Assembly: GCA_015143735.1 (NCBI GenBank) | Contig: VKHC01000039.1 | Span: 1 to 24,219, forward strand | Length of the DNA: 24,219 nt | Direction of reading: 5' to 3' | Source: Synura sp. LO234KE | Taxonomy: Eukaryota; Sar; Synurophyceae; Synurales; Mallomonadaceae | Shown here: one piece after another, positions 1 to 9,560 of the stretch | Numbering within the stretch: position 1 is the stretch's first letter | How the letters are laid out: every line of letters starts with the position of its first letter | Notes under the pieces: model-generated | Told to the model about the DNA's origin: nothing | Database searches by the model: none | What the model saw: the letters and a program-made list of their open reading frames with translations, nothing else | Program-made: the position numbers and the translations under genes

Positions 1-2134
1 CACGAATCTAAATCTACCAGGACGAACCCGCCGCTCGTACGCATGACATTGGTGGGGTTTAGATCCCCATGGATATAGCCCTTCGAGTGCATATGATCCA
101 ACGCCAATATAATCTGCCTGGTTATATTAATCACATTGTCCTTGTCTTGGCAATAGGGGGGTTCATTCATGACAATGGCTGCTAAATTCTTATCAGCCGC
201 AGCCATCACCATACAGTATTTATAGAACTTAAACCGCGTGACCTCTGCGTAGAACTTCTGGTTCTCGTCACTGTCGTAGGCATACAAACAGCTCGTCACA
301 AAATCGCTGTCAAACTTCGCTTCCTTCACCAATGTCATTTGGCGGTCATAGTCATGCTTGTGCTTCATAAACTTCAATGCCACACGAAACTCGTCCTTCT
401 TACCGCTCCCTTTCCCGTCCACAATAGACGTCCGTTTCTCTTTATCCGGGTTTGTTTTATGCGCTAAAACGATCATACTGGACTGAGAAATATACTCAAA
501 TGGAGAACTCAAATTGTCCAATCGGTACTTCCGATGAAAAAACAAGTATTTCTGTAAGATGCGTCTGTACGCGGGTGTGGCGTAGACGTACGGTAACTCG
601 CCCTTGGGGTTCTTATGATTCATCAGTATACTTAGATCGGTTAAATGGTTTTCGAGAAGGATCTCCAACTCATCTTCAAAGTGGTCATGTGTCTTGGTGA
701 GAATGTGCATCCAGAGCACATCTCCCAACTCCACAAACCTGCGATCCATCGACTTGGGACGGCTGCTGGCGCTTCTCGATAGGAGAGGGGGAGACGGCGC
801 GCCATGTCGATGTCCGCGACGTACGGCCGGTATCGGTTCGAATGTAGATGAATCTTTGCGATTGAGGGTGTCCTTCGCGGCGCTCGAGTGACCCGGATGC
901 CGTCCACCTGCGTCGAGGGGGGCATCTGTGGAGCTACTGAGGCTGCTTTGGACATTATTATTGCTGCTCTTGGCTTCTTCTCCAGCAACAAAGGAGCCGC
1001 TACGATTCCCAATCACCGCCTGTTTTAATAGATTCCATTTCTTGCCTTTGCCCTTGCTTCCATCGGCAGTGTTGGTGACGGATCCAGCAGTGGGTGTGCC
1101 GCCGGTGCGGTCGGAGTGCGCGTGACTCTCTACACTTGGCGATACAACAGACTCGACCTCAGAGGCAAACTCAGCCGTGATGTAACCGTCTTCCTGAACC
1201 GCAGGATCCTCATTTAGCTTCCCTTCATTCGTGGGGACGCTCAAAGTGGACAGTCGGCCTCCGCGCGAGCCATTTAAGTCTCGAGTCATGCCGGAGTCTG
1301 GGCTGCGCATGAAGCTGCGTGACGAGAAATTAGCGGTGGTCGTGGAGTCTGTTCCAACGAGAGGTGGCGAAGTTCCACGGGTCAATTTGACATGTTTCAT
1401 TACCGCCGACATGATTTGCTGCCATCCAGCCATATGAGCTGCTACGACCAGAAGATTTCCTTTCTGAGGACGAAGTAGAATATATGATAAGCTTGCAAGT
1501 CACATTCACATGTTGAATGACTTACGCTGTCATGCTCAAATAAATTCGCACCATTCTCAATTAGCAATACAGCCATCCGCTGATCAGATCTTTGCATAGC
1601 TATAGCTAATGCCGTCATTCCAGAATTATCAGTCAGATGAATATCTGCTCCTCTAGATAGAAGCAATTTTGCCATGTCTAAATGTCCCCATCTCGCAGTG
1701 TACAGTAATGGAGTGTAGCCTTGGTTCTTAACCGAACGATAAACGAAGCTCAGACAATCAGCAACAATAAAAAAATTAGAAAATTACTTTTCCTCGCGGA
1801 TTCAAGTCTGCACCAACTTCAATCAAGAGCAAGACAATATCCCTATGTTGGAAGTGAACCGCCCATTGAAGGAGACTATTTCCATCCTAAAATAAAATAC
1901 TTCAGTCAGAGTATCAGAAATAACTTGCGGGATATACCTCGTCAATTAAATTTTTAATCTTCGGATCTGCCCGAATCTTCTTTTTCACTGCTTCAGTATT
2001 CCCATTCTTAACCAGACGAAAAATCTAAACGCGATTCGATAAAATACTCAATTTTCTACAAGATGAAAATTCAGACCTTTGGATATTTACTTGAAGCGAA
2101 ACCAAACGACATAGTTTCTTTATCACAACCAACA
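1..2134 (-). CDS. Ankyrin-repeat protein kinase, 3' part (runs off left edge)
   Basis: Partial gene, complement of exons <1..1463, 1526..1726, 1788..1886, 1938..2024 and, less surely, 2091..2134. Introns are 51-66 bp, GT-AG, and the four after the last-named exon all split the frame in phase 0. The joined frame gives ankyrin repeats first (DGNSLLQWAVHF, NQGYTPLLYTARWGHL, LLLSRGADI, VLLIENGANLF). A Ser-rich linker of about 200 residues follows. The kinase domain then shows VALKF (ATP-binding Lys), MVMAAADKNL, the catalytic loop HGDLNPTN, and VDLDS at the DFG position, where the sequence stops. No frame break is seen in the 1463-base exon. The DLD in place of DFG and HGD in place of HRD are usual in heterokont ankyrin kinases, so activity is plausible. 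Substrate unknown. No start codon was found: the 2091..2134 exon has an acceptor-like CTAG upstream but no in-frame ATG, so the N-terminus is open. Confidence 0.85.
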
Positions 2135-2314
2135 CTAGATTGGAATAAAGAAGAAATTGTGTTTAGTTTCGAAATTGCAAGTCAAAATCGACATACGGTT
2201 ACACAAATGACGATCATAAAATGGCTGTTGGAAGGAGGTTGTGAGTTATCCATTAAGAACTGTGACATGACTTATGCGCTGATAATGCAGAATTTATTCT
2301 GTAAATCTTATTGA
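2063..2314 (+). pseudogene. Ankyrin-like fragment in the opposite orientation
   Basis: A plus-strand ORF whose C-terminal part (IIKWLLEGGCELSIKNCD, then MTYALIM) fits the second helix, loop and next-repeat start of an ankyrin repeat. It lies antisense to the probable 5' exons of the ankyrin-kinase gene and just upstream of 7TM copy A. No clear donor or acceptor links it to a larger gene. It could be a relic of an inverted ankyrin gene or a chance match. The N-terminal half shows nothing recognisable. Confidence 0.25.
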
Positions 2315-2357
2315 CGACTTAAAATTTCATCACTGCAAAGGGTGTTTGGTTTGATAT

Positions 2358-3350
2358 ATGTATTCCCTAACCACTAATCAATCTACGGATGACGATCATT
2401 TATCAGGATGGGATAAAAAATATATAAGAAACAGTATTCCATTCACCTTATCTACCTCATATGCTCCTGATTTATACGCTTGGGAGTATGCTTCGATTTG
2501 CATATCGGTCACGATATTGGTCCATAGTTACGCCATCAACGGCTTAAGACCTCGAGTCGTGAGGATAATAACTGATATTGCAGCGCTGACAACATTTGGA
2601 GAGGCTTTGATATTGATCTTAGTTCTAGACAATTATTTTGGGCTAAAAGCTCAATGCTATTTGGTAAATGTTGTTGGCTTAGGAATATTTGGAGCTCTTA
2701 CTCAGGTAGCCGACAATTACGGCGTTTATTCCAGATATATAATTGTTAACCCGAAATTTCCGTACAAACTGAGACTCTTTACCTTTGCAGCCGTCCTTGG
2801 GCTTATGTACTGCACATGGTGGCCTACGAACACATTTCTACCTTGGTTCATAAACTTAAACGCAAACAACACAGTTATAATTACCATGAACAATATATAC
2901 TCGTATTCTTATATAGCATTTAATTGCATTTTTACTTTCCTTCTTTTATACGAACTATATAACAGACAACGCCGCTCAGTAGTGCATGGCCCAGGAGATG
3001 AGTATAGTCTTTATATTTTCGCGTTCAAAGCTATTACTCACAATGTATTTAGCATATTAGGTATAATGGCATCCCTGGAAAATACCTACTATGGAAATAC
3101 GTGGTATAACTTATGCGTGTGTATTTCTCTCCATATAATCAACTGGAAGTTTGAGAAGTATTTCAAAGTCTTTGGCTATAGAGGAGCATCCTCACTCCTG
3201 TCCTTAACCCGTGTTAGTGCTTCCTCCTTAAAATCAAGGGTGAGGAGAAGTGTAGTCTATCAGAGCAAGGCGACAAGCACTGGCGGAAATAAAATGTCCA
3301 AAGTAGCTCCCTCCCAAATTGCTGAAAATCAAAGTTGGGCAGAATATTGA
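2358..3350 (+). CDS. Seven-transmembrane protein, tandem copy A
   Basis: Intact single-exon ORF of 330 residues; family not recognised. Hydrophobic segments lie at about residues 40-60, 70-91, 98-120, 138-158, 181-203, 217-240 and 248-266, giving seven membrane spans. There is no cleavable signal peptide. The N-terminal ~38 residues contain an N-glycosylation sequon (NQS) and an acidic DDD. The third span ends in DNYGVYSRY, loosely like the DRY position of G-protein-coupled receptors. A basic, Ser/Thr-rich tail of about 64 residues (267-330) follows the last span and ends NQSWAEY. The ATG at 2358 aligns with the starts of copies B and C. From residue ~262 onward the DNA is almost identical to copy B, while upstream it is strongly diverged. 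A plasma-membrane receptor is possible, but nothing proves it. Confidence 0.8.
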   Translation: MYSLTTNQSTDDDHLSGWDKKYIRNSIPFTLSTSYAPDLYAWEYASICISVTILVHSYAINGLRPRVVRIITDIAALTTFGEALILILVLDNYFGLKAQCYLVNVVGLGIFGALTQVADNYGVYSRYIIVNPKFPYKLRLFTFAAVLGLMYCTWWPTNTFLPWFINLNANNTVIITMNNIYSYSYIAFNCIFTFLLLYELYNRQRRSVVHGPGDEYSLYIFAFKAITHNVFSILGIMASLENTYYGNTWYNLCVCISLHIINWKFEKYFKVFGYRGASSLLSLTRVSASSLKSRVRRSVVYQSKATSTGGNKMSKVAPSQIAENQSWAEY

Positions 3351-5360
3351 TAGTCACGTGTCTACTTTTTAGAATATAGTGAGGAAAATCATGTGGTCTC
3401 AATCTGCAGACTCCACAAACAGAGTTGCAATATGGATAATATTTGGTTGTGGTGCGTTTAGTATCAGTTTTTGATTTTACTGAAGTATAGTAGCAAGTGC
3501 TCACAGAACGATTCGACTGTGCGCCGAATTCCAGGGAACTGCCAACAGCAGTCCTTGCTTAATTAAATGTATGGATGACTTATTGAATTCGGAAATTCTA
3601 CTCGAAGAAACGAACAAGACACGAATAAGGCCATTTCTTAGATCCTGTAGGAGTATAAACTGTGTAGCCCTCTACCATTCGTAAAACTCACCCCGGCATC
3701 CACGAGTAGTACTAAATAATACGACAAATCACTAATCTTAACTTGGTGTGCTGTTGCTAATCCGGCTTTCCTCTTCTTACTAGTGACCGCTACCAACATT
3801 TTCTCCATTAAAATCTATCTGAAATCAGAGTAAAGAAACAAACAACAACAGAAAGCAAAGCCGTATGGTGAAGCACCAAAATAGCATCATCTTTTCGCGG
3901 GAGATGCAAGAGCAGGATGCTTAATTTATCGTTCACCAGCAGGCCATCTACAGTTCTCACCAAAATAAATAGATGGAAAGAAAATTAAGAAAGTGGAGCT
4001 ATTTTGCGGTAGGTACGAAATAACTTCTTAAACGACAAGATGGAATGAAAAGAAATCCACAGCACCCGTGGCGATGTTAGATTGAACATCATCTGCATGC
4101 AGATAGCGAGCGCTTCAAGAATTTCTTTCCAAAGATTCTTTTCTAAAACCACCTGCTGCATGATGAATAAAAGAATTTTTGAAAAATCTCTGTAGCGGCT
4201 TCTTGCCACAGCAGATAAGTCCTCGTCTTGTGACGGGCCGCATACTACGACCAGCATGGGTTCCTAAAATCAACGAGAACAATTCTTATTTTTCTCCACC
4301 ACGTCCATCTGTACCTGCCTACATGAAGAATCTGCTTCCCCCTCCTCGTCTACTACCGGCGTAAAGCATTCAGAATGAATGGTTATTGCATGCAGACGGT
4401 GAGGATGCAAATATTTTTAATTATCGCTATTTTTCTTTGTCTTTCAGCTGGTGAAGATTATCAAGAATGTGTGACGCCTTGCTTGCTTACTAGAAGGCTG
4501 TAAGCAAGTTTCGATAACATAGAGCTATTCTCTCCGATATTAAGTCTAAGAATTTCTTCTCTTGGCTGAATCTGTTCTCTTGGGGTGGCAGTACCCTAGT
4601 ACAACAGCAAGCATGCAACTACCAGAGCACGAACTGGCGAGTTCCCAATCATAACGAACTAATGAGCGAATTACGTTTATTTATTTCAACCTTTGACGGC
4701 TAGAATACTTGTATGACTAGGCATCGTTGCGCTCATATTTACAAGCAAGATATTTAAAAATATAAAGTCGGAGTAACAGAAAAATAGCCAGAGACCTCAT
4801 TAAAATATGGTATCGATACTAGTAATTTTATCTTTTTTGCGCTTTTAAACAACAAAGCCTATGGGAAAAAATGCTACAACTTGACAAAAGTTAAAAATGT
4901 AAAAAGAGTTCTGACAACGTGAAAACAGATGGAGGAACTATGACAGTTTCCTAAAGGCGACTTGAGTTTAATTCAAAATTTCTCTGAGGCTGCGACACCT
5001 TGAAAATCATAAGTATATAAAACGCTGAATATTCATTATAAATTTACCCAGCGTTACTTGCATACCTCCTTCTTTCTCACGATTTAAAAATTCATGTTCA
5101 ATACATCGATACCTCGCAGTGATAGACAGTAATGTGCCCCCCTATTTGTATGTCCATAATTAATTCACAAAATGAAGTTACTGCACCTGGGATATAAAAA
5201 ATATCTCACGGCTCATAACCTAGTAGTTAAAATCAAAATCTGCATTTTAATAATTTTATTTCATCAGCTGTTGCATAAAAATAATTTTATAATTCAAAAT
5301 GTGAAAGGCAAAAAATACTGTAGGCTTAGGTCGCTTTCATATGTCGAAATTAAGCAGGAT
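3351..5360. repeat. Spacer of the 7TM tandem array, unit A
   Basis: About 2 kb between 7TM copies A and B. It is homologous along most of its length, with many indels, to the spacer at 6369-8151. Shared stretches include GGTTGTGGTGCGTTTAGTAT just after the genes, GTGTAGCCCTCTACCATTCG, CATTCAGAATGAATGG and GGCTCATAACCTAGT just before the next gene. Apart from the small ORF at 4375-4503, no conserved gene was recognised. Longer ORFs here (3985-4257 minus, 4179-4364 plus) are not preserved in unit B. Confidence 0.75.
4375..4503 (+). CDS. Putative small secreted peptide, spacer A
   Basis: A 42-codon ORF with a signal-peptide-like N-terminus: charged start, then hydrophobic core QIFLIIAIFLCLSAG, then the short mature part EDYQECVTPCLLTRRL. 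The ORF in the matching place of spacer B ends CMTSCLEGCKFR. Here a small insertion after CVTPCL changes the end and places a stop early, so the third Cys is lost from this frame. An alternative reading is that the pyrimidine run ending TTTCAG at 4446 is a splice acceptor rather than signal-peptide coding sequence; the CAG is not kept in unit B. Very short, so chance cannot be excluded. Confidence 0.35.
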   Translation: MNGYCMQTVRMQIFLIIAIFLCLSAGEDYQECVTPCLLTRRL

Positions 5361-6368
5361 ATGCAATTTCTGTATAACGTCACGGCAAATCAAACAAGTG
5401 ATGATGATCAAATACCTGGCTGGGACGGGCTTTATATCAGAAATAGCTATTCGTTCAGTTTATCGGCTTCTGAAGCGCCTGCCATATATGCCTGGCTGTA
5501 TGCTTCAATATCGATATCAGCTGCGATATTATTACACAGCTACTACATTAATGGCTCTAGGCGCTCAACAGTTAGGATAATCACCGATATAGCTGCAGTA
5601 ACGACTTTTGGAGAGTCTTTGATCGTGATCTTAATCTTAGACAATGATATTAGTGGCCTAAAAGCTCAGTGTTACCTCTCTAACGTCGTTGGGCAAGCTA
5701 TATTTGGTGCCCTAAATCAATTTGCTGATAATTATGGTGTATATTCCCGATATATTATTATAAACCCGAAATTCCCAACAATTTTGAGGATATTTACATT
5801 GTTTTGCGTTTTGGGACTTATGTATTGCACTTGGATTCCCATATTTACAATTTTGCCTTGGTTTATAAACCTTAACGATCCCTCTGAATTAAACACCATA
5901 AATACGCTGAACAATACTTACTCTTACTCCTATATAACCTTTGATTGTGTATTTACTCTACTTTTGTTGTACGAGTTGTACAAAAGACAAAAGACTTCGT
6001 CGATGTATGGACTGAATGATGAATATAGCCTTTACATAATAGCACTTAAAGCTATAGTTCATAATACATTAAGTATAATTGGAGTTTACGCCTTCTCAAA
6101 CAACGTGAGTTATGGCTTAACCTGGTCCAATTTATGTGTGACAGTTTCCCTCCATCTTATCAATTGGAAGTTTGAGAAGTATTTCAAAGTCTTTGGCTAT
6201 AGAGGAGCATCCTCACTCCTGTCCTTAACCCGTGCTAGCTCCTCCTTAAAATCAAGGGTGAGGAGAAGTGTAGTCTATCAGAGCAAGGCGACAAGCACTG
6301 GTGGAAATAAAATGTCCAAAGTAGCTCCCTCCCAAATTGGTGAAAATCAAAGTTGGGCAGAATATTGA
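5361..6368 (+). CDS. Seven-transmembrane protein, tandem copy B
   Basis: Intact ORF of 335 residues from the ATG at 5361, paralogue of copy A and copy C. The frame stays open upstream to an ATG at 5172. That extension is rejected because the matching DNA before copy C has stops and frame changes, and copy A begins near the same point. The layout is as in copy A: N-terminal sequons NVT and NQT with SDDDQ, seven hydrophobic spans, DNYGVYSRY after span three, and a basic tail ending NQSWAEY. From about 5379 to 6184 it is almost identical to copy C, with a handful of residue changes such as D/Y in LDNDIS. From about 6161 to the stop it is almost identical to copy A. It therefore looks like a mosaic. 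It is the only copy with both the B/C-type membrane part and the full tail. Confidence 0.8.
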   Translation: MQFLYNVTANQTSDDDQIPGWDGLYIRNSYSFSLSASEAPAIYAWLYASISISAAILLHSYYINGSRRSTVRIITDIAAVTTFGESLIVILILDNDISGLKAQCYLSNVVGQAIFGALNQFADNYGVYSRYIIINPKFPTILRIFTLFCVLGLMYCTWIPIFTILPWFINLNDPSELNTINTLNNTYSYSYITFDCVFTLLLLYELYKRQKTSSMYGLNDEYSLYIIALKAIVHNTLSIIGVYAFSNNVSYGLTWSNLCVTVSLHLINWKFEKYFKVFGYRGASSLLSLTRASSSLKSRVRRSVVYQSKATSTGGNKMSKVAPSQIGENQSWAEY

Positions 6369-8151
6369 TGGTCACGTGTCTACTTGTTAGAATATAGTGA
6401 GGAAATTCATGTGGTTTCAATCTACAAACTCCACAAAAAGAGTTGAAATATCGATAATATTTGGTTGTGGTGCGTTTAGTATCAGTTTTGATTTAACTGA
6501 AGTATGATGGTAAGTGCTCACAGAAAGATTCGACTGTGTGCTGAATTCCAGGGAACTGCTGGCAGCAGTCGTTGCTTACTAATTAACCGTTGTTGTCGGT
6601 ATGGATAACTTATTTGATTTGATGATTCCATGTATATTTTAGATCCGGTAGTGTAAACTGTGTAGCCCTCTACCATTCGTACATCTGGTTATCGCCTCCG
6701 AGTAGTACTTAATAATGGGCGCATCACTAGTCTTAACCACTTGGTGAGCTAATCCGGCTGTCGTGTTCTTGCTAGTTACCGTCACCAACATTTCTAGCAT
6801 CCCCACCATTAAAATAAATGTTTAATCAGAGTAAAGAAACAAACCAGAAAGTAAAGAAGCCGCACGTTGGTGAAGCACCAAAGAAATAGTATGATCGTCT
6901 TTTCCTCGTTGGAGCAGCATCAGTCCTCTCGACTCCTAGACGGTTAATTTGTTCTTGTTCAGCTGAGGACCATCTAAAGTTCCCCTCGCCAAAATAAAAA
7001 GATGGAAATAAATTTAAAACAGCGGATTACTACACCAGCAGATAAGTCGTCTTGTTGTGATGGGCCGTATACTATCATGGCTGATCATGCGTTCTAAGAT
7101 AAACGAGAATAATTCTTGTTTTTCACCACCACGCCCGTCTGTGTCAACAAGAATCCACTTTCCCCCCATCTACTACCGCATGAAGCATTCAGAATGAATG
7201 GTTGTCTGCAAATGGTGCGCGTATTGCTCGGTGTTAGTTATCGCTATTTTTCTTTGTTCTTCTGGTGACGAAGAATATCAAGAAGAATGTATGACTTCTT
7301 GCTTAGAGGGCTGCAAGTTTCGATAACATAGAGCTATTTGCTAACATATCAAGTCTAAGAATTTCTCTTCTTGGCAGAATCTGTTCTCCTGGGGTGGCAG
7401 TGCCCTATCACAACAGCGAGCAAGCAACTACCTCTCCACGAACTGGCGAGTTCCCAACAACGATCGAATGAATTACTTTTATTTATTTGAAACCTTTGAT
7501 TCAAAGGGTGACCTCACAAGAAAGTAGTACAGATACTAGTAGTTTCATCTTTCTTGCTCTTTTATGCAACAAAGCCTAAGGGAACAAATGCTGCAACTTG
7601 GCGAGTTAAAAATGTATAAAGAGTTCTGACAACGTGAAAATAGATGGTGGAACTAAGACAGTTTCCTAAACGCATCTTGAGCGTTCACTCTAATTTTCTG
7701 AGAGGCAACATAGAAAATTATCAATATATGAAACGTTGAAGATTCATTCTAAATTCACCTTGCGTTACTTACATATCTCCTACTTTCTCACGATATTAAA
7801 ATTCATGTTCAACACACGATACCTCGCAGTAATAGTACACTCTAATCTGATGAAACTTGCCCCCCTATTTCCATCTCCATTATCAATTAATTAAAATAAG
7901 TTACCACTCCACACCCGGGTTTTAAAAAGTCTCATGGCTCATAACCTAGTGGCTAAAATCAAAACCTGGATTCTAAAAAAAAGTTTGCATTAGCTATTCC
8001 GATTTTCCATAAAATGAACACTTTAGACGAAAAAAATTGAACACCTACTGTAGGGGCTTAGGTTGCTTGCGTATAAAAAATGAACTTGCGTTTTCTTTAG
8101 CAGTAACTGCCATGTGATGTCATATGTCGAAATATCAGTCGTAAGCTGGTT
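6369..8151. repeat. Spacer of the 7TM tandem array, unit B
   Basis: About 1.8 kb between 7TM copies B and C, homologous to 3351-5360 but shortened by indels. It contains the intact small ORF at 7198-7326. The last part (about 7740-8150) corresponds to the DNA before copy B but is clearly more diverged than the coding regions of B and C are. No other gene, tRNA or conserved ORF was seen. Confidence 0.75.
7198..7326 (+). CDS. Putative small secreted Cys-containing peptide, spacer B
   Basis: A 42-codon ORF beginning ATGGTTGTC. It reads MVVCKWCAYC, then the hydrophobic core SVLVIAIFLCSSG, then the mature-like part DEEYQEECMTSCLEGCKFR, with Cys spaced C-x3-C-x3-C. The matching stretch in spacer A keeps IAIFLC, then YQEC and C-x3-C. 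The N-terminal parts of the two copies are read in different relative frames because of an indel, but both still encode a hydrophobic leader. This would be a tiny secreted peptide lying between two 7TM genes. Size and the divergent leader keep confidence low. Confidence 0.35.
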   Translation: MVVCKWCAYCSVLVIAIFLCSSGDEEYQEECMTSCLEGCKFR

Positions 8152-9129
8152 ATGCGAATTCTGTATTTTAATGTCACGGCGAATCAAACAAGTGATGATG
8201 ATCAAATACCTGGCTGGGACGGACTTTATATCAAAAATAGCTATCCGTTCAGCTTATCGGCTTCTGAAGCGCCTGCCATATATGCCTGGCAGTATGCTTC
8301 AATATCGATATCAGCTGCGATATTATTACACAGCTACTACATTAATGGCTCTAGGCGCTCTACAGTTCGGATGATCACCGATATAGCTGCAGTAACGACT
8401 TTTGGAGAGTCTCTGATCGTGATCTTAATCTTAGACAATTATATTAGTGGCCTAAAAGCTCAGTGTTACCTCTCCAACATCGTTGGGCAAGCTATATTTG
8501 GTGCCCTAAATCAATTCGCTGATAATTATGGCGCATATTCCCGATATATTATTATAAACCCGAAATTCCCAACAATTTTGAGGATATTTACATTGTTTTG
8601 CGTTTTGGGACTTATGTATTGCACTTGGATTCCCATATTTACAATTTTGCCTTGGTTTATAAACCTTAACGATCCCTCTGAATTAAACACCATAAATACG
8701 CTGAACAATACTTACTCTTACTCCTATATAACCTTTGATTGTGTATTTACTCTACTTTTGTTGTACGAGTTGTACAAAAGACAACAGAGTTCGTCGATGT
8801 ATGGACTCAATGATGAATATAGCCTTTACATAATTGCACTTAAAGCTATAGTTCATAATACATTAAGTATAATTGGAGTTTACGCCTTCTCAAACAACAC
8901 GAGTTATGGCTTAACCTGGTCCAATTTATGTGTGGCTGTTTCCCTCCATCTTATCAATTGGAAGTTTGAGAAGTATTTCAAAATTTGTGGCCAAAAAACT
9001 CCATCACGCAACTTGCTCCTAAGCTCCTCCCAGATCTCAGCGAAATTTCCAAGAAATGAAAATATATTTCTAAGTTTCACCATTTTTAGGTCGAGATTTA
9101 TAATGCACAGAATCGCACCTTCCCAATGA
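8152..9129 (+). CDS. Seven-transmembrane protein, tandem copy C, tail replaced
   Basis: ORF of 325 residues. It begins MRILYFNVTANQTSDDDQ and matches copy B almost residue for residue through the seventh span to KFEKYFK. At about 8982 the DNA similarity ends abruptly and 48 unrelated residues (from ICGQKTPSRN to HRIAPSQ) close the frame. The Ser/Thr-rich cytosolic tail ending NQSWAEY is missing. The new 3' sequence is not similar to copies A or B and can be read as an ORF on the other strand (IWEELRSKLRDGVFWPQ), so it is probably foreign DNA joined at a breakpoint. The gene may be a truncated pseudogene, or may still make a tail-less membrane protein. Confidence 0.65.
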   Translation: MRILYFNVTANQTSDDDQIPGWDGLYIKNSYPFSLSASEAPAIYAWQYASISISAAILLHSYYINGSRRSTVRMITDIAAVTTFGESLIVILILDNYISGLKAQCYLSNIVGQAIFGALNQFADNYGAYSRYIIINPKFPTILRIFTLFCVLGLMYCTWIPIFTILPWFINLNDPSELNTINTLNNTYSYSYITFDCVFTLLLLYELYKRQQSSSMYGLNDEYSLYIIALKAIVHNTLSIIGVYAFSNNTSYGLTWSNLCVAVSLHLINWKFEKYFKICGQKTPSRNLLLSSSQISAKFPRNENIFLSFTIFRSRFIMHRIAPSQ

Positions 9130-9560
9130 GAGAGTGCATTTGCAAGAGATATAAATGATGAAAACATTTTTGATTACGAAAAGATACACATGTTCTATTA
9201 CAGGCATTTCAAAAAAAAGTTTTTTTAAATTGTACCTGTATTTAGTGAATATGATCGTATGGAGTTCATCAAATGCCGGTTTCATCCACTTCGATTGGAC
9301 TCTAGGGAGGACAGCTCTGGCACGACCAAGAGTTGTCCAGCGCTCACAGCCGTCGACCCGTCCCAACTAGCATCCTGTCGATCAGAGCCGACTACATCGA
9401 CCCGAATAACATCTATGCAATAGGTGAGGAGAATACAGCAGAGAGGCACAGAGTTTGATGCATTCCAAATAACGGTTACGTGGACTAATCTCGCTAGCAC
9501 TGACTCCTCTGGTTTCGGACTATATTTCTATTGCATATTCCGTCCTCGGCGTTAGTTATT
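8983..9560. other. Unrecognised DNA fused to 7TM copy C
   Basis: Sequence starting at the copy C breakpoint. On the minus strand it holds overlapping ORFs at 8904-9167, 9070-9366 and 9282-9500, with stretches such as SKWMKPAFDELHTIIFTKY and IWEELRSKLRDGVFWPQ. These could be pieces of a decayed, intron-containing or transposon gene, but no family was recognised. Confidence 0.3.

Noticed and set aside
831-850. GGTTCGAAT as a tRNA T-loop
   Set aside because: It lies inside the kinase exon and has no cloverleaf context.
641-1437. Several ORFs on both strands overlapping the kinase linker (641-1012 minus, 694-891, 928-1125, 1231-1437 plus)
   Set aside because: They are shadows of the continuous 1463-base kinase exon, which has a recognisable ankyrin end and kinase core in one frame.
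5172-5360. N-terminal extension of 7TM copy B from the ATG at 5172, with a hydrophobic stretch
   Set aside because: The matching DNA before copy C has stops and frame changes, and copy A starts near the 5361-equivalent point; the extension is not conserved.
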